Below, piece by piece: positions 1 to 5,886 of a stretch of 10,282 nucleotides of DNA. Within the stretch, counting starts at the first letter, position 1. Each line of letters begins with the position of its first letter. Source of the stretch: Paracoccaceae bacterium (GTDB lineage Bacteria; Pseudomonadota; Alphaproteobacteria; Rhodobacterales; Rhodobacteraceae); NCBI GenBank assembly GCA_030626365.1, contig DAOUPC010000077.1, positions 1-10,282 on the forward strand. Direction: 5' to 3'. The notes beneath the pieces were generated by a model. That model was not told the DNA's origin and ran no database searches. It worked only from the letters and a program-made list of their open reading frames with translations. Position numbers and translations under genes: made by a program.

Positions 1-47
1 ACCCAACCTTCAAAGTTGAAGGGGATAAGTTTGGGATGGATCGGCAT
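1..47 (-). CDS. N-terminal fragment of an unidentified protein, cut by the window edge
   Basis: Only the first 15 codons are visible, reading MPIHPKLIPFNFEGW and running off the left edge. The start is supported by a good ribosome binding site: AAGGAG lies about 6-7 nt before the ATG at 47-45 on the minus strand, and the frame stays open to the edge. The gene lies downstream of serA in the same direction, but a strong terminator and about 125 bp of intergenic DNA separate them, so it is probably a separate transcription unit. The F-N-F-x-G-W stretch faintly recalls the N-terminus of cupin-type dioxygenases such as 3-hydroxyanthranilate 3,4-dioxygenase. Fifteen residues are far too few to assign a function. 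Confidence 0.6.
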   Translation of the reverse strand, partial: MPIHPKLIPFNFEGW

Positions 48-144
48 GGGGCTCTCCTTGGAATGACCGCCAAAAGGGCTGTTCGCAGCGACGGCCACAG
101 GATCGGAAGGTTCAGGTACAAATTCAAGGGCGGATTACCGATCT

Positions 145-167
145 GGGTATTTCAAAAACAAATACCC
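145..167. repeat. Perfect 8-bp inverted repeat with 7-bp spacer, GGGTATTT-N7-AAATACCC
   Basis: The arms at 145-152 and 160-167 are exact reverse complements around an A/T-rich spacer. The repeat lies between the serA terminator and the partial gene at the left edge, with its centre about 110 bp upstream of that gene's start. It has no U-tract on either strand, so it does not look like an intrinsic terminator. An operator or a 5' leader stem for the edge gene are both possible. A weak promoter-like match on the minus strand (TTGAAT, 17 bp, GATCCT) lies further downstream, at about 104-132. Confidence 0.5.
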
Positions 168-172
168 GAACG

Positions 173-222
173 TAAAAAGAGCACCGCCATTTCGGGCGAT
201 GCTCTGTTCGCCCTTACGGGCG
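173..222 (-). terminator. Rho-independent terminator of serA, preceded by a second hairpin
   Basis: Read on the minus strand, about 26 nt after the serA stop comes a small hairpin CGCCC-GTAA-GGGCG (222-209), whose loop fits the GNRA tetraloop pattern. Then comes a stem of 11 pairs (205-195 with 188-178, one of them G-U) around a 6-nt loop. A run of T residues (177-174) follows it directly. This is the classical intrinsic terminator layout. It should end the serC-serA transcript and insulate the gene at the left edge. The plus strand has no T-run at the matching place, so the terminator is directional. Confidence 0.85.
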
Positions 223-247
223 TCTTTGCGTTGGTATCGGTGCCGCG

Positions 248-1843
248 TCAGGCCACGTCGAACGCCAGTGGTTTGACCTGGGTGAACAGCCCGGTTGTCT
301 CAAGCTGGGCCGTGACCGATGGGCCGACCTGCGCGTCAACATAAAGCAGGGCAATCGCCTCGCCCCCGGCGGCGGCACGACCCAGGGTAAAGTTGGCGAT
401 ATTCACGCCGTTTTCGCCCATGGTCTTGCCCAGAAGGCCAATGATGCCCGGCACGTCCTCGTTCGTAGTATACAGCATGTTGGCCCCGATTTCGGCATCG
501 ATATTGATGCCTTTGATCTGGATGAAACGTGGTTTTCCATCGCTGAAAACCGTCCCGGCGATCGAACGTTCGCGTTTGGACGTCACCACGGTGACCTTCA
601 TATAGCCATCAAAAGCACCGGATTTGTCCTGATTGGTGGTGCTGATCTGAATGCCGCGTTCCTTGGCAATCACCGGGGCGGAAACCATGTTCACATCCGG
701 GTTTGCCTTTTTCATGATGCCGGCCACCACGCTGCAATTCAGTGCCTCAAGGTTCATTTCCGAAACCGACCCGTCATAAAGGATATTGATCGCCTTGATC
801 GGTTCATCCGTCATCTGCCCGATAAAGGCCCCAAGGTGGCCCGCAAGGGCAATCCACGGGCCCATCACCTTGGCCTCTTCGGCGGTGACAGAGGGCATGT
901 TCAGCGCGTTGGTAACCGCACCGGACAGCAGATAGTCAGACATTTGTTCCGCCACCTGAAGGGCGACGTTTTCCTGTGCTTCGGTCGTGGCGGCCCCCAG
1001 ATGCGGGGTGCAGACGACGTTGGGCAGGTTGAACAACGGGTTTTCGGTGGCCGGTTCAACGCTGAACACGTCAAACCCGGCCCCCGCCACATGGCCGGAT
1101 TTCAACAGATCGGCCAGCGCCTGTTCGTCCACCAGGCCCCCACGCGCACAGTTGATGATCCGCACGCCCGGCTTGGTCCTTTCCAGGTTTTCCCGGCTTA
1201 GAATGTTACGGGTCTGGTCGGTCAGCGGCACATGCAGCGTGATAAAATCGGCCCGCGCCAGAAGATCATCCAGTTCAACCTTTTCAACGCCCATCTTTTC
1301 GGCCTTTTCAGTGCCAAGAAAGGGGTCATAGGCCAGGACCTTCATTTTCAGCCCACGGGCACGGTCGCAGACGATGCCACCAATGTTGCCGGCCCCGATC
1401 ACGCCCAGCGTCTTGCCGGTCAGCTCGGTTCCCATAAAGCGGGACTTTTCCCACTTGCCTGCCTGCGTTGATGCGCTGGCGGCAGGGATCTGGCGGGCCA
1501 CGGCAAACATCATGGCGATGGCGTGTTCGGCGGTGGTGATCATGTTGCCAAAGGGGGTGTTCATGACGATCACACCCTTTTTGCTGGCGGCTTCCTTGTC
1601 CACGTTATCGGTGCCGATCCCGGCGCGACCAACAACTTTCAGGTTGTCGGCATGCCGCAGGATGGTTTCGGTAACTTTGGTGGCGGAACGAATGGCAAGG
1701 CCATCATACTGGCCAATCACAGCGGCCAGCTTTTCCTTGTCCTTACCCAGATCTGGTTCGAAATCCACCTCGATACCGCGATCGCGGAATATCTGAACGG
1801 CAGTGGGGGAAAGTTTGTCGGAAACGAGTACTTTGGGGGCCAT
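248..1843 (-). CDS. serA: D-3-phosphoglycerate dehydrogenase (SerA), long ACT-domain form
   Basis: This cytoplasmic enzyme oxidises 3-phosphoglycerate to 3-phosphohydroxypyruvate with NAD+, the first committed step of serine synthesis. The 531-residue product has the 2-hydroxyacid dehydrogenase core. The Rossmann loop G-A-G-N-I-G is at about 150-155, and the cofactor-selecting Asp is at 173 (LAYDP). The catalytic triad is Arg234 (NCARGG), Glu263 (FSVEP) and His281 (TPHLGAA). The intervening domain of the long type follows, then a C-terminal ACT domain from about 455 (start of its core: MLYTTNEDVPGI), which in this family usually senses serine. The start at 1843 was chosen over an upstream in-frame ATG at 1894 because AAAAGGA sits 8 nt before it and MAPKVLVSDKLS is the normal family N-terminus. 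It is the last gene of the serC-serA unit, 87 bp after serC, and is followed by a strong terminator. Whether the ACT domain actually confers serine feedback here cannot be read from sequence. Confidence 0.97.
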   Translation of the reverse strand: MAPKVLVSDKLSPTAVQIFRDRGIEVDFEPDLGKDKEKLAAVIGQYDGLAIRSATKVTETILRHADNLKVVGRAGIGTDNVDKEAASKKGVIVMNTPFGNMITTAEHAIAMMFAVARQIPAASASTQAGKWEKSRFMGTELTGKTLGVIGAGNIGGIVCDRARGLKMKVLAYDPFLGTEKAEKMGVEKVELDDLLARADFITLHVPLTDQTRNILSRENLERTKPGVRIINCARGGLVDEQALADLLKSGHVAGAGFDVFSVEPATENPLFNLPNVVCTPHLGAATTEAQENVALQVAEQMSDYLLSGAVTNALNMPSVTAEEAKVMGPWIALAGHLGAFIGQMTDEPIKAINILYDGSVSEMNLEALNCSVVAGIMKKANPDVNMVSAPVIAKERGIQISTTNQDKSGAFDGYMKVTVVTSKRERSIAGTVFSDGKPRFIQIKGINIDAEIGANMLYTTNEDVPGIIGLLGKTMGENGVNIANFTLGRAAAGGEAIALLYVDAQVGPSVTAQLETTGLFTQVKPLAFDVA

Positions 1844-1889
1844 TGGTCTGGTCCTTTTCGAATGGGGAAATAGGGGATGGTGGCGGTCA

Positions 1890-1918
1890 CCCACCCTGCA
1901 AATCCGGCGCAGGGCAGG
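1890..1918 (-). other. Strong intercistronic hairpin between serC and serA
   Basis: On the minus strand, CCTGCCCTGC (1918-1909) can pair with GCAGGGTGGG (1899-1890) around a 9-nt loop. This gives a 10-bp stem with two G-U pairs, 12 nt after the serC stop and about 46 nt before the serA start. No T-run follows, so it is not a standard terminator. It could stabilise the upstream serC message, mark a processing site, or be part of a serA leader. An alternative short stem (GGTG with CACC, roughly 1878-1890) shares its distal end. Confidence 0.5.
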
Positions 1919-1930
1919 TGGAAACCACGC

Positions 1931-3085
1931 TTATGTTGTTGTCGGTTGCGCCGCGATTTCGGCCTGAAACGCCCATGTCAGCCACGGCAGCATGGCCGCA
2001 ATGTCAGAGGTTTCGACCGTACCGCCACACCAGATCCGCAGGCCCGCAGGCGCATCACGATAGGCACCGATGTCCAGCGCGATGTTTTCGCCTTCCAGCC
2101 GTTTGGCGACCGCCTTGGCAAAGGCCGCGCCGTCCTGAATGCGATCATCGTTAAACCTGAGGCACACGGATGTGTTTGAACGCGTCGTCGCGTCGCTGGC
2201 CAGATTGGCGATCCATGGGTTGGCATCGCAGAAATCATGCACCATTTGCGCATTGGCATCGGCACGGGCGATCAGCCCCTTCAGGCCTCCGACCGAGCGC
2301 GCCCAATCAAGGGCAAACAGGTAATCCTCGACCGCCAGCATCGACGGCGTGTTGATCGTCGCGCCGGTAAAGATGCCCTCGATCAGCTTGCCGCCCTTGG
2401 TCAGACGAAAGATTTTCGGCAATGGCCATGCGGGGGTATAGCTTTCCAGCCGCTCAACCGCGCGCGGTGACAGGATCACCATGCCATGCGCCGCCTCGCC
2501 GCCCAGAACCTTTTGCCAGCTGAACGTGGTCACATCCAGTTTGTCCCACGCCAGATCTGTCGCAAACGCCGCAGAGGTGGCATCGCAGATCGTCAGCCCG
2601 GCGCGGTCATCGGCAATCCAGTCGCCATTTGGCACCCGCACACCCGAGGTCGTGCCATTCCATGTGAACACAACATCATTGTTGAAATCGACCGATGCCA
2701 GATCAACGATCTGACCATAGTCGGCAACCTTGGTCACCGCGTCCAGCTTTAGCTGTTTGGCAACATCACTGACCCAGCCCGCGCCAAAGCTTTCCCAGGC
2801 GAGCATTTCAACGCCCCGCGCCCCCAAAAGCGACCACAGCGCCATTTCCATGGCACCCGTATCGGACGCCGGAACAATACCAATGCGATAATCATCAGGG
2901 ATGCCCAGAACCTCGCGCGTGCCTTCAATGGCCGCGCGCAGCTTGTCCTTGCCAATGGCCGCACGGTGCGAACGCCCAAGCGCGGCACCGGCCAGTTTTG
3001 ACACATCAAATGTGGGGGGTTTGGCGCAAGGGCCAGAGGAAAAACGCGGATTAGCCGGCCGCGTTGCCGGTTGTTCAGTAGCCAT
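1931..3085 (-). CDS. serC: Phosphoserine aminotransferase (SerC), alphaproteobacterial type
   Basis: This PLP-dependent class V aminotransferase transfers the amino group of glutamate to 3-phosphohydroxypyruvate, giving O-phosphoserine, the second step of serine synthesis. The 384-residue product starts with the characteristic P-x-F-S-S-G-P-C-A-K-P block at about 12-22. It shows T-W-N-G-T-T-S-G-V at 141-149, the PLP-pyridine-binding Asp168 (ICDATSAAF) and the Schiff-base Lys192 in FSWQKVLGGE. The full N-terminus matches the branch of SerC found in alphaproteobacteria rather than the shorter E. coli type. The start at 3085 is backed by GGAAGGA about 8 nt upstream. It is probably first in a serC-serA operon and divergent from serB, with which it shares the 3086-3243 control region. 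A small hairpin (CCCTTC-N6-GAAGGG, 3110-3127) falls in its likely leader. Confidence 0.96.
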   Translation of the reverse strand: MATEQPATRPANPRFSSGPCAKPPTFDVSKLAGAALGRSHRAAIGKDKLRAAIEGTREVLGIPDDYRIGIVPASDTGAMEMALWSLLGARGVEMLAWESFGAGWVSDVAKQLKLDAVTKVADYGQIVDLASVDFNNDVVFTWNGTTSGVRVPNGDWIADDRAGLTICDATSAAFATDLAWDKLDVTTFSWQKVLGGEAAHGMVILSPRAVERLESYTPAWPLPKIFRLTKGGKLIEGIFTGATINTPSMLAVEDYLFALDWARSVGGLKGLIARADANAQMVHDFCDANPWIANLASDATTRSNTSVCLRFNDDRIQDGAAFAKAVAKRLEGENIALDIGAYRDAPAGLRIWCGGTVETSDIAAMLPWLTWAFQAEIAAQPTTT

Positions 3086-3243
3086 TTGTGCTATCCTTCC
3101 AGATAAGCGCCCTTCGTTGGGGAAGGGTGTCCCACTTGCCGGGATACGGGGGGTTGCGGGCTTTCACAAGTCCCATTTTGTCGCTATAGCGCCGTTTGAG
3201 CCTGCAAATGCGACACGGCCGTCACCTATCGGAAACTTGCCCC
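3086..3243. promoter_or_regulatory. Divergent control region between serC and serB, with a CGCTATAGCG palindrome
   Basis: These 158 bp must hold the promoters of both serC (leftward) and serB (rightward). The centre carries a perfect 10-bp palindrome, CGCTATAGCG, at 3182-3191. It places TATAGC, a fair -10 hexamer, on both strands. On the plus strand a poor -35 (TTTCAC) lies 17 bp upstream. No convincing -35 is visible for the opposite direction. A 6-bp stem around a 6-nt loop (3110-3127) lies just upstream of the serC ribosome binding site. The region's role is certain from gene orientation; the exact promoter elements are inference. Confidence 0.4.
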
Positions 3244-4119
3244 ATGTTTACAGCCAGCCTTTTGAGCGCCCCTAATGTGGCCACACTGGACCCCGGTCTG
3301 GTGCAATCCCTGCGCAGTGCATGGGGGGGGGGCGATGTGGTGTGGCTGGCGCCGGGCGAGGCGGCGGAATTCACGCTGATGACCATGCCCGATAACCGCT
3401 GGGCGGTTTGGGCCGACTTGCAGGACATGGGTGTTGATCTGGTGGTTCAGCCAAGTCAGGGACGGCGCAAGGCCATTCTGCTGGCCGATATGGACAGCAC
3501 GATGATCGAACAGGAATGTATCGACGAACTGGCCGAAGCCGCCGGTATTGGTGCGCAGGTCAAAGGCATCACCGCGCGGGCGATGAACGGCGAGTTGGAT
3601 TTCAACGGCGCGTTGATTGAACGGGTCGGGTTGCTGAAAGGGCTGGATCAGGCGGTCATCGGCCAGGTTCTGGAAACGCGGATCACCCTGATGCCGGGCG
3701 GGGCCACGTTGCTGGCAACGATGAAGGCGCAGGGCGCTTATGCGGCTTTGGTATCGGGCGGGTTCACGGCGTTTACCGGCCATGTCGCGGATGTTCTGGG
3801 GTTTGACGAAAACCGGGCCAATACGCTGTTGATCGAGGGCGGGAAACTGACCGGGGATGTGGCCCGGCCAATTCTGGGGCGCGATGCCAAGGTGCAGGCG
3901 TTGAACGAAATTTCAACTCGGTTGGGACTGACGCCCGCGCATGTGATGGCGGTGGGTGACGGGGCCAACGATCTGGGGATGCTGGGGCTGGCCGGGGCAG
4001 GCGTGGCCCTGCACGCCAAACCATCTGTGGCCGCCGAATGCGACATCAGGATCAATTTTGGCGACCTTAGCGCGCTGTTGTTCATTCAGGGCTATGCGCG
4101 CCAGGACTTTGTGGACTGA
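3244..4119 (+). CDS. serB: Phosphoserine phosphatase (SerB)
   Basis: This Mg2+-dependent HAD-superfamily phosphatase removes phosphate from O-phosphoserine to release L-serine, the last pathway step. The 291-residue protein has an N-terminal regulatory-like region of about 75 residues and then the catalytic core. Motif I is D-M-D-S-T, with nucleophile Asp82 and acid/base Asp84. Motif II is S-G-G-F-T (Ser171). The motif III Lys is 216 (GRDAK). Motif IV is G-D-G-A-N-D (Asp239, Asp243). The start at 3244 (MFTASLLSAPN) is preferred over an in-frame ATG at 3196 on family similarity. GGAAA about 9 nt before it is only a modest ribosome binding site. It is divergent from serC-serA and tail-to-tail with the asparaginase gene, with just 2 bp between stops. 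Codons 27-30 (W-G-G-G) contain an uninterrupted run of ten G. Confidence 0.95.
   Translation: MFTASLLSAPNVATLDPGLVQSLRSAWGGGDVVWLAPGEAAEFTLMTMPDNRWAVWADLQDMGVDLVVQPSQGRRKAILLADMDSTMIEQECIDELAEAAGIGAQVKGITARAMNGELDFNGALIERVGLLKGLDQAVIGQVLETRITLMPGGATLLATMKAQGAYAALVSGGFTAFTGHVADVLGFDENRANTLLIEGGKLTGDVARPILGRDAKVQALNEISTRLGLTPAHVMAVGDGANDLGMLGLAGAGVALHAKPSVAAECDIRINFGDLSALLFIQGYARQDFVD
3323..3332 (+). repeat. Ten-G homopolymer inside the serB coding sequence
   Basis: Codons TGG-GGG-GGG-GGC (Trp27-Gly30 of SerB) make an unbroken run of ten G. The reading frame is intact at this length, giving the S-A-W-G-G-G-D segment. A one-base slip would put nearly the whole catalytic domain out of frame. It is either a slippage-prone tract or a place to suspect a base-count error. 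Confidence 0.9.
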
Positions 4120-4121
4120 CG

Positions 4122-5129
4122 TCAGGCGGCGGGTGGCCAGTCTGACAAAACAGGTTTGATCACCCCCGTTACGATATTGCGCCGGTTCAGGATCGGGGTG
4201 TTCGTATAGGCCAGCGCCGCAGGGTCTGCGCCGTCCAAAACCCCAAGCCCCACCAAAAGCGCGGCAATCACGCATTCGCTGGCCCGTGTTGCGCCATCCG
4301 AAATCTTCAGCGCAATACCCATCCGTTTCTCGGGGATAATGGCGACGAATACCGCCTCGGCCCCGGTCTTGACGGCCACACGGCCCTGCATTGCCCGCAT
4401 CAGGGCGGTACAGGATCGCCCCTCGCCGGCCACCAGTTCGGGGTGCAGCATCATTGCCTCGCGCAGTCGCACCGCCGCGGCGCTTTGCCGGTCGTTGCGA
4501 TCATGTGCCGAGGCAAACCATGCCATGGCGCGGGCCAACCCATGTACGGTGGTGGCCGGGTTTGGCGCAGAACAACCATCGATGCCATAGGTCGGGCTGG
4601 TCAGGCCTGTTACCTCGTCAAACGCGGCCAGACAGGCCTGTTGAACCGGGTGGTCCACCTCAACATATTCCGGGCCGGCCCCCATGTGTTGCGCAACTGT
4701 CAGAAACCCCGAATGCTTGCCCGAACAATTGTTGTGGTACTGGCAGGGGTGTGCGTGCGCGCAGATCACCCCGTCACGTGCGGGCCGGTCGTTTGGTTCC
4801 TGCGGGCCGCACCGGAACGCATCATCCGTCAGGCCCAGCCGGTCCAGCCAGGCCTGTACCCGGTCCGTATGGATCGCCGCGCCATTATGTGATGCACAAG
4901 ACAGGGCCAGATGTTCGCTGGTCAGCCCGTATTTATCCGCCGCCCCCGAGGTGATCAGCGGCAATGCCTGGATCATCTTGGAGGAACTGCGTGGGTAAAT
5001 CAGTGTCTCGGGGTCGCCCCAGGACTGTACGATCTGCCCGGTATCATCGCAGATCACGGCATGACCTGAATGCAGGCTCTCAAGTAAAGAACCACGCCAG
5101 ATTTCGGTCATTGGTACGGCTTTGGACAT
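4122..5129 (-). CDS. L-asparaginase, Rhizobium etli type (Asparaginase_II family)
   Basis: The enzyme hydrolyses L-asparagine to L-aspartate and ammonia in the cytoplasm. It belongs to the family typified by the R. etli inducible asparaginase (AnsA/ReAV), which is unrelated to the E. coli enzymes and resembles serine beta-lactamases. From the chosen start the protein has 335 residues. It carries R-S-S-S-K-M (Ser48, Lys51), S-C-A-S-H-N-G (Ser80), N-N-C-S-G-K-H-S-G (Cys135, Lys138), G-I-D-G-C-S-A-P (Cys186) and V-K-T-G (Lys254). As I recall the R. etli structure, Ser48, Lys51, Ser80 and a later Lys are catalytic, and two Cys plus one Lys bind zinc; all have counterparts here. The start at 5129 has GAGG 6 nt upstream (GAGGTGGATA before ATG), and the residue numbering then matches that enzyme. 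An upstream in-frame ATG at 5183 lacks this support. It is convergent with serB (2-bp gap) and divergent from the IalB-like gene. Confidence 0.92.
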   Translation of the reverse strand: MSKAVPMTEIWRGSLLESLHSGHAVICDDTGQIVQSWGDPETLIYPRSSSKMIQALPLITSGAADKYGLTSEHLALSCASHNGAAIHTDRVQAWLDRLGLTDDAFRCGPQEPNDRPARDGVICAHAHPCQYHNNCSGKHSGFLTVAQHMGAGPEYVEVDHPVQQACLAAFDEVTGLTSPTYGIDGCSAPNPATTVHGLARAMAWFASAHDRNDRQSAAAVRLREAMMLHPELVAGEGRSCTALMRAMQGRVAVKTGAEAVFVAIIPEKRMGIALKISDGATRASECVIAALLVGLGVLDGADPAALAYTNTPILNRRNIVTGVIKPVLSDWPPAA

Positions 5130-5183
5130 TATCCACCTCACATCTTGGCAAAATCCCGCCAATCGCTCTTTCGCATGTGGCAC

Positions 5184-5212
5184 AAGTTACGTTAGTGTGT
5201 ATGTGTCGGCAA
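5184..5212 (-). promoter_or_regulatory. Candidate promoter of the asparaginase gene
   Basis: On the minus strand TTGCCG (5212-5207), a 17-bp spacer and TAACTT (5189-5184) form a fair sigma-70-like pair. This would start RNA near 5177 and leave a leader of about 48 nt. The -35 box lies inside the small dyad TGTCG-N5-CGACA (5204-5218), so a protein bound there would be placed to block it. This is read from consensus only. Confidence 0.35.
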
Positions 5213-5265
5213 GCGACAGGGCACCATAAAAGAGGGTCGGAACAACGACCACAAGGGCCCTTGTG
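5204..5265. repeat. Three clustered dyads, including a perfect 16-bp palindrome
   Basis: Three symmetric elements follow closely in the divergent gap. They are TGTCG-N5-CGACA at 5204-5218, GGTCG-N6-CGACC at 5235-5250, and the uninterrupted palindrome CACAAGGGCCCTTGTG at 5250-5265. The first two share the pattern GTCGG...CGAC. A further CACAAG, the half-site of the palindrome, occurs at 5181-5186. The palindrome ends 33 bp before the IalB-like start codon, and the first dyad overlaps the candidate -35 of the asparaginase promoter. They are reasonable operator candidates for one or both genes. No regulator is known from this window. Confidence 0.6.
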
Positions 5266-5298
5266 AATTGAGGTTAGGACAGTCTGGAGGCTGGACAA

Positions 5299-5832
5299 AT
5301 GGGATTAAAACTCGCGCGGGCAATCGCGGGCTTGTGTCTGGTCGGGATGGCCAGCACGGTAAATGCGCAGCAAACACAAAGCACCAACCGGGTCGCAGCC
5401 AAGACCGACTGGAGCGTGTTCACCGAAGGCGACCCAAAAGAATGTTGGAGCGTCTCTGCGCCCAAGAAAACGGTAAACACCCGTGATGGCCGCGTTGTGG
5501 CCGTGCGGCGCAGCGACATATTGCTGTTCGTGTTCTACCGCCCCGGCACCGGGGTCACAGGGCAGGTGACGTTCACCGGCGGCTATCCCTTTGCCAAGGG
5601 CTCAACTGTGAACTTGGACATTTCGGGCACCGAGTTTGAACTGTTTACCGAAGGCGAATGGGCCTGGCCCGCGACGGAAGGGGACGATGCCAAGATCATC
5701 ACCGCGATGAAGCGCGGCGCGCAGGCGGTTCTGACCGCGCGTTCCGGGCGTGGCACCCAGACCAAAGACAACTTTTCGCTGCTGGGCTTTACCGCCGCCA
5801 TCGAGGACGCGGAAAAGCGCTGTACCAAATAG
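5299..5832 (+). CDS. IalB-family secreted (periplasmic) protein
   Basis: The 177-residue product has a typical Sec signal peptide: positive start M-G-L-K-L-A-R, hydrophobic stretch about 8-19, and likely cleavage after V-N-A at residue 23. The mature protein resembles the invasion-associated locus B (IalB) family, widespread in alphaproteobacteria and named after Bartonella. Most members are in free-living species and have no known molecular role. Two cysteines, Cys49 (KECWSVS) and Cys175 close to the C-terminus, fit a disulfide expected in the periplasm; Cys13 lies in the signal peptide and is not in a lipobox. The central part holds beta-rich segments such as V-T-F-T-G-G-Y-P-F. The start is backed by GGAGG 8 nt upstream. 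The gene appears to be a single transcription unit, divergent from the asparaginase and followed by its own terminator. Involvement in invasion should not be inferred. Confidence 0.8.
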   Translation: MGLKLARAIAGLCLVGMASTVNAQQTQSTNRVAAKTDWSVFTEGDPKECWSVSAPKKTVNTRDGRVVAVRRSDILLFVFYRPGTGVTGQVTFTGGYPFAKGSTVNLDISGTEFELFTEGEWAWPATEGDDAKIITAMKRGAQAVLTARSGRGTQTKDNFSLLGFTAAIEDAEKRCTK

Positions 5833-5838
5833 CGCAGG

Positions 5839-5879
5839 ATGCCCGAGGGTGCCCCGCGCGTCATTGTTTCGGGCATTTT
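5839..5879 (+). terminator. Terminator of the IalB-like gene
   Basis: ATGCCCGA (5839-5846) pairs perfectly with TCGGGCAT (5869-5876), closing a 22-nt loop that can itself fold through GGG and CCC. TTT follows directly (5877-5879). It begins 6 nt after the IalB-like stop. The loop is long and the T-run short, so it may be only moderately efficient. Read leftward it has no T-run, so termination of the convergent GMC gene from this element is less clear. Confidence 0.6.
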
Positions 5880-5886
5880 CCCCGCC

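Noticed and set aside
36..344. Open frame of 102 codons on the plus strand
   Set aside because: It overlaps the serA terminator and the antisense of the serA 3' end, has no ribosome binding site and no recognisable protein features. The minus-strand gene start at 47 and the terminator explain this stretch better.
836..1201. Plus-strand open frame antisense to serA
   Set aside because: Its composition is that of a shadow frame of a high-GC gene, and serA here has all its catalytic motifs.
3226..3783. 185-codon minus-strand frame opposite serB
   Set aside because: It lies wholly antisense to a fully motif-supported serB, shows no domain and has low-complexity-like composition.
4391..4954. 187-codon plus-strand frame opposite the asparaginase
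   Set aside because: It is rich in Arg, Pro and Gly, as expected of a shadow frame, while the opposite strand carries the complete asparaginase.
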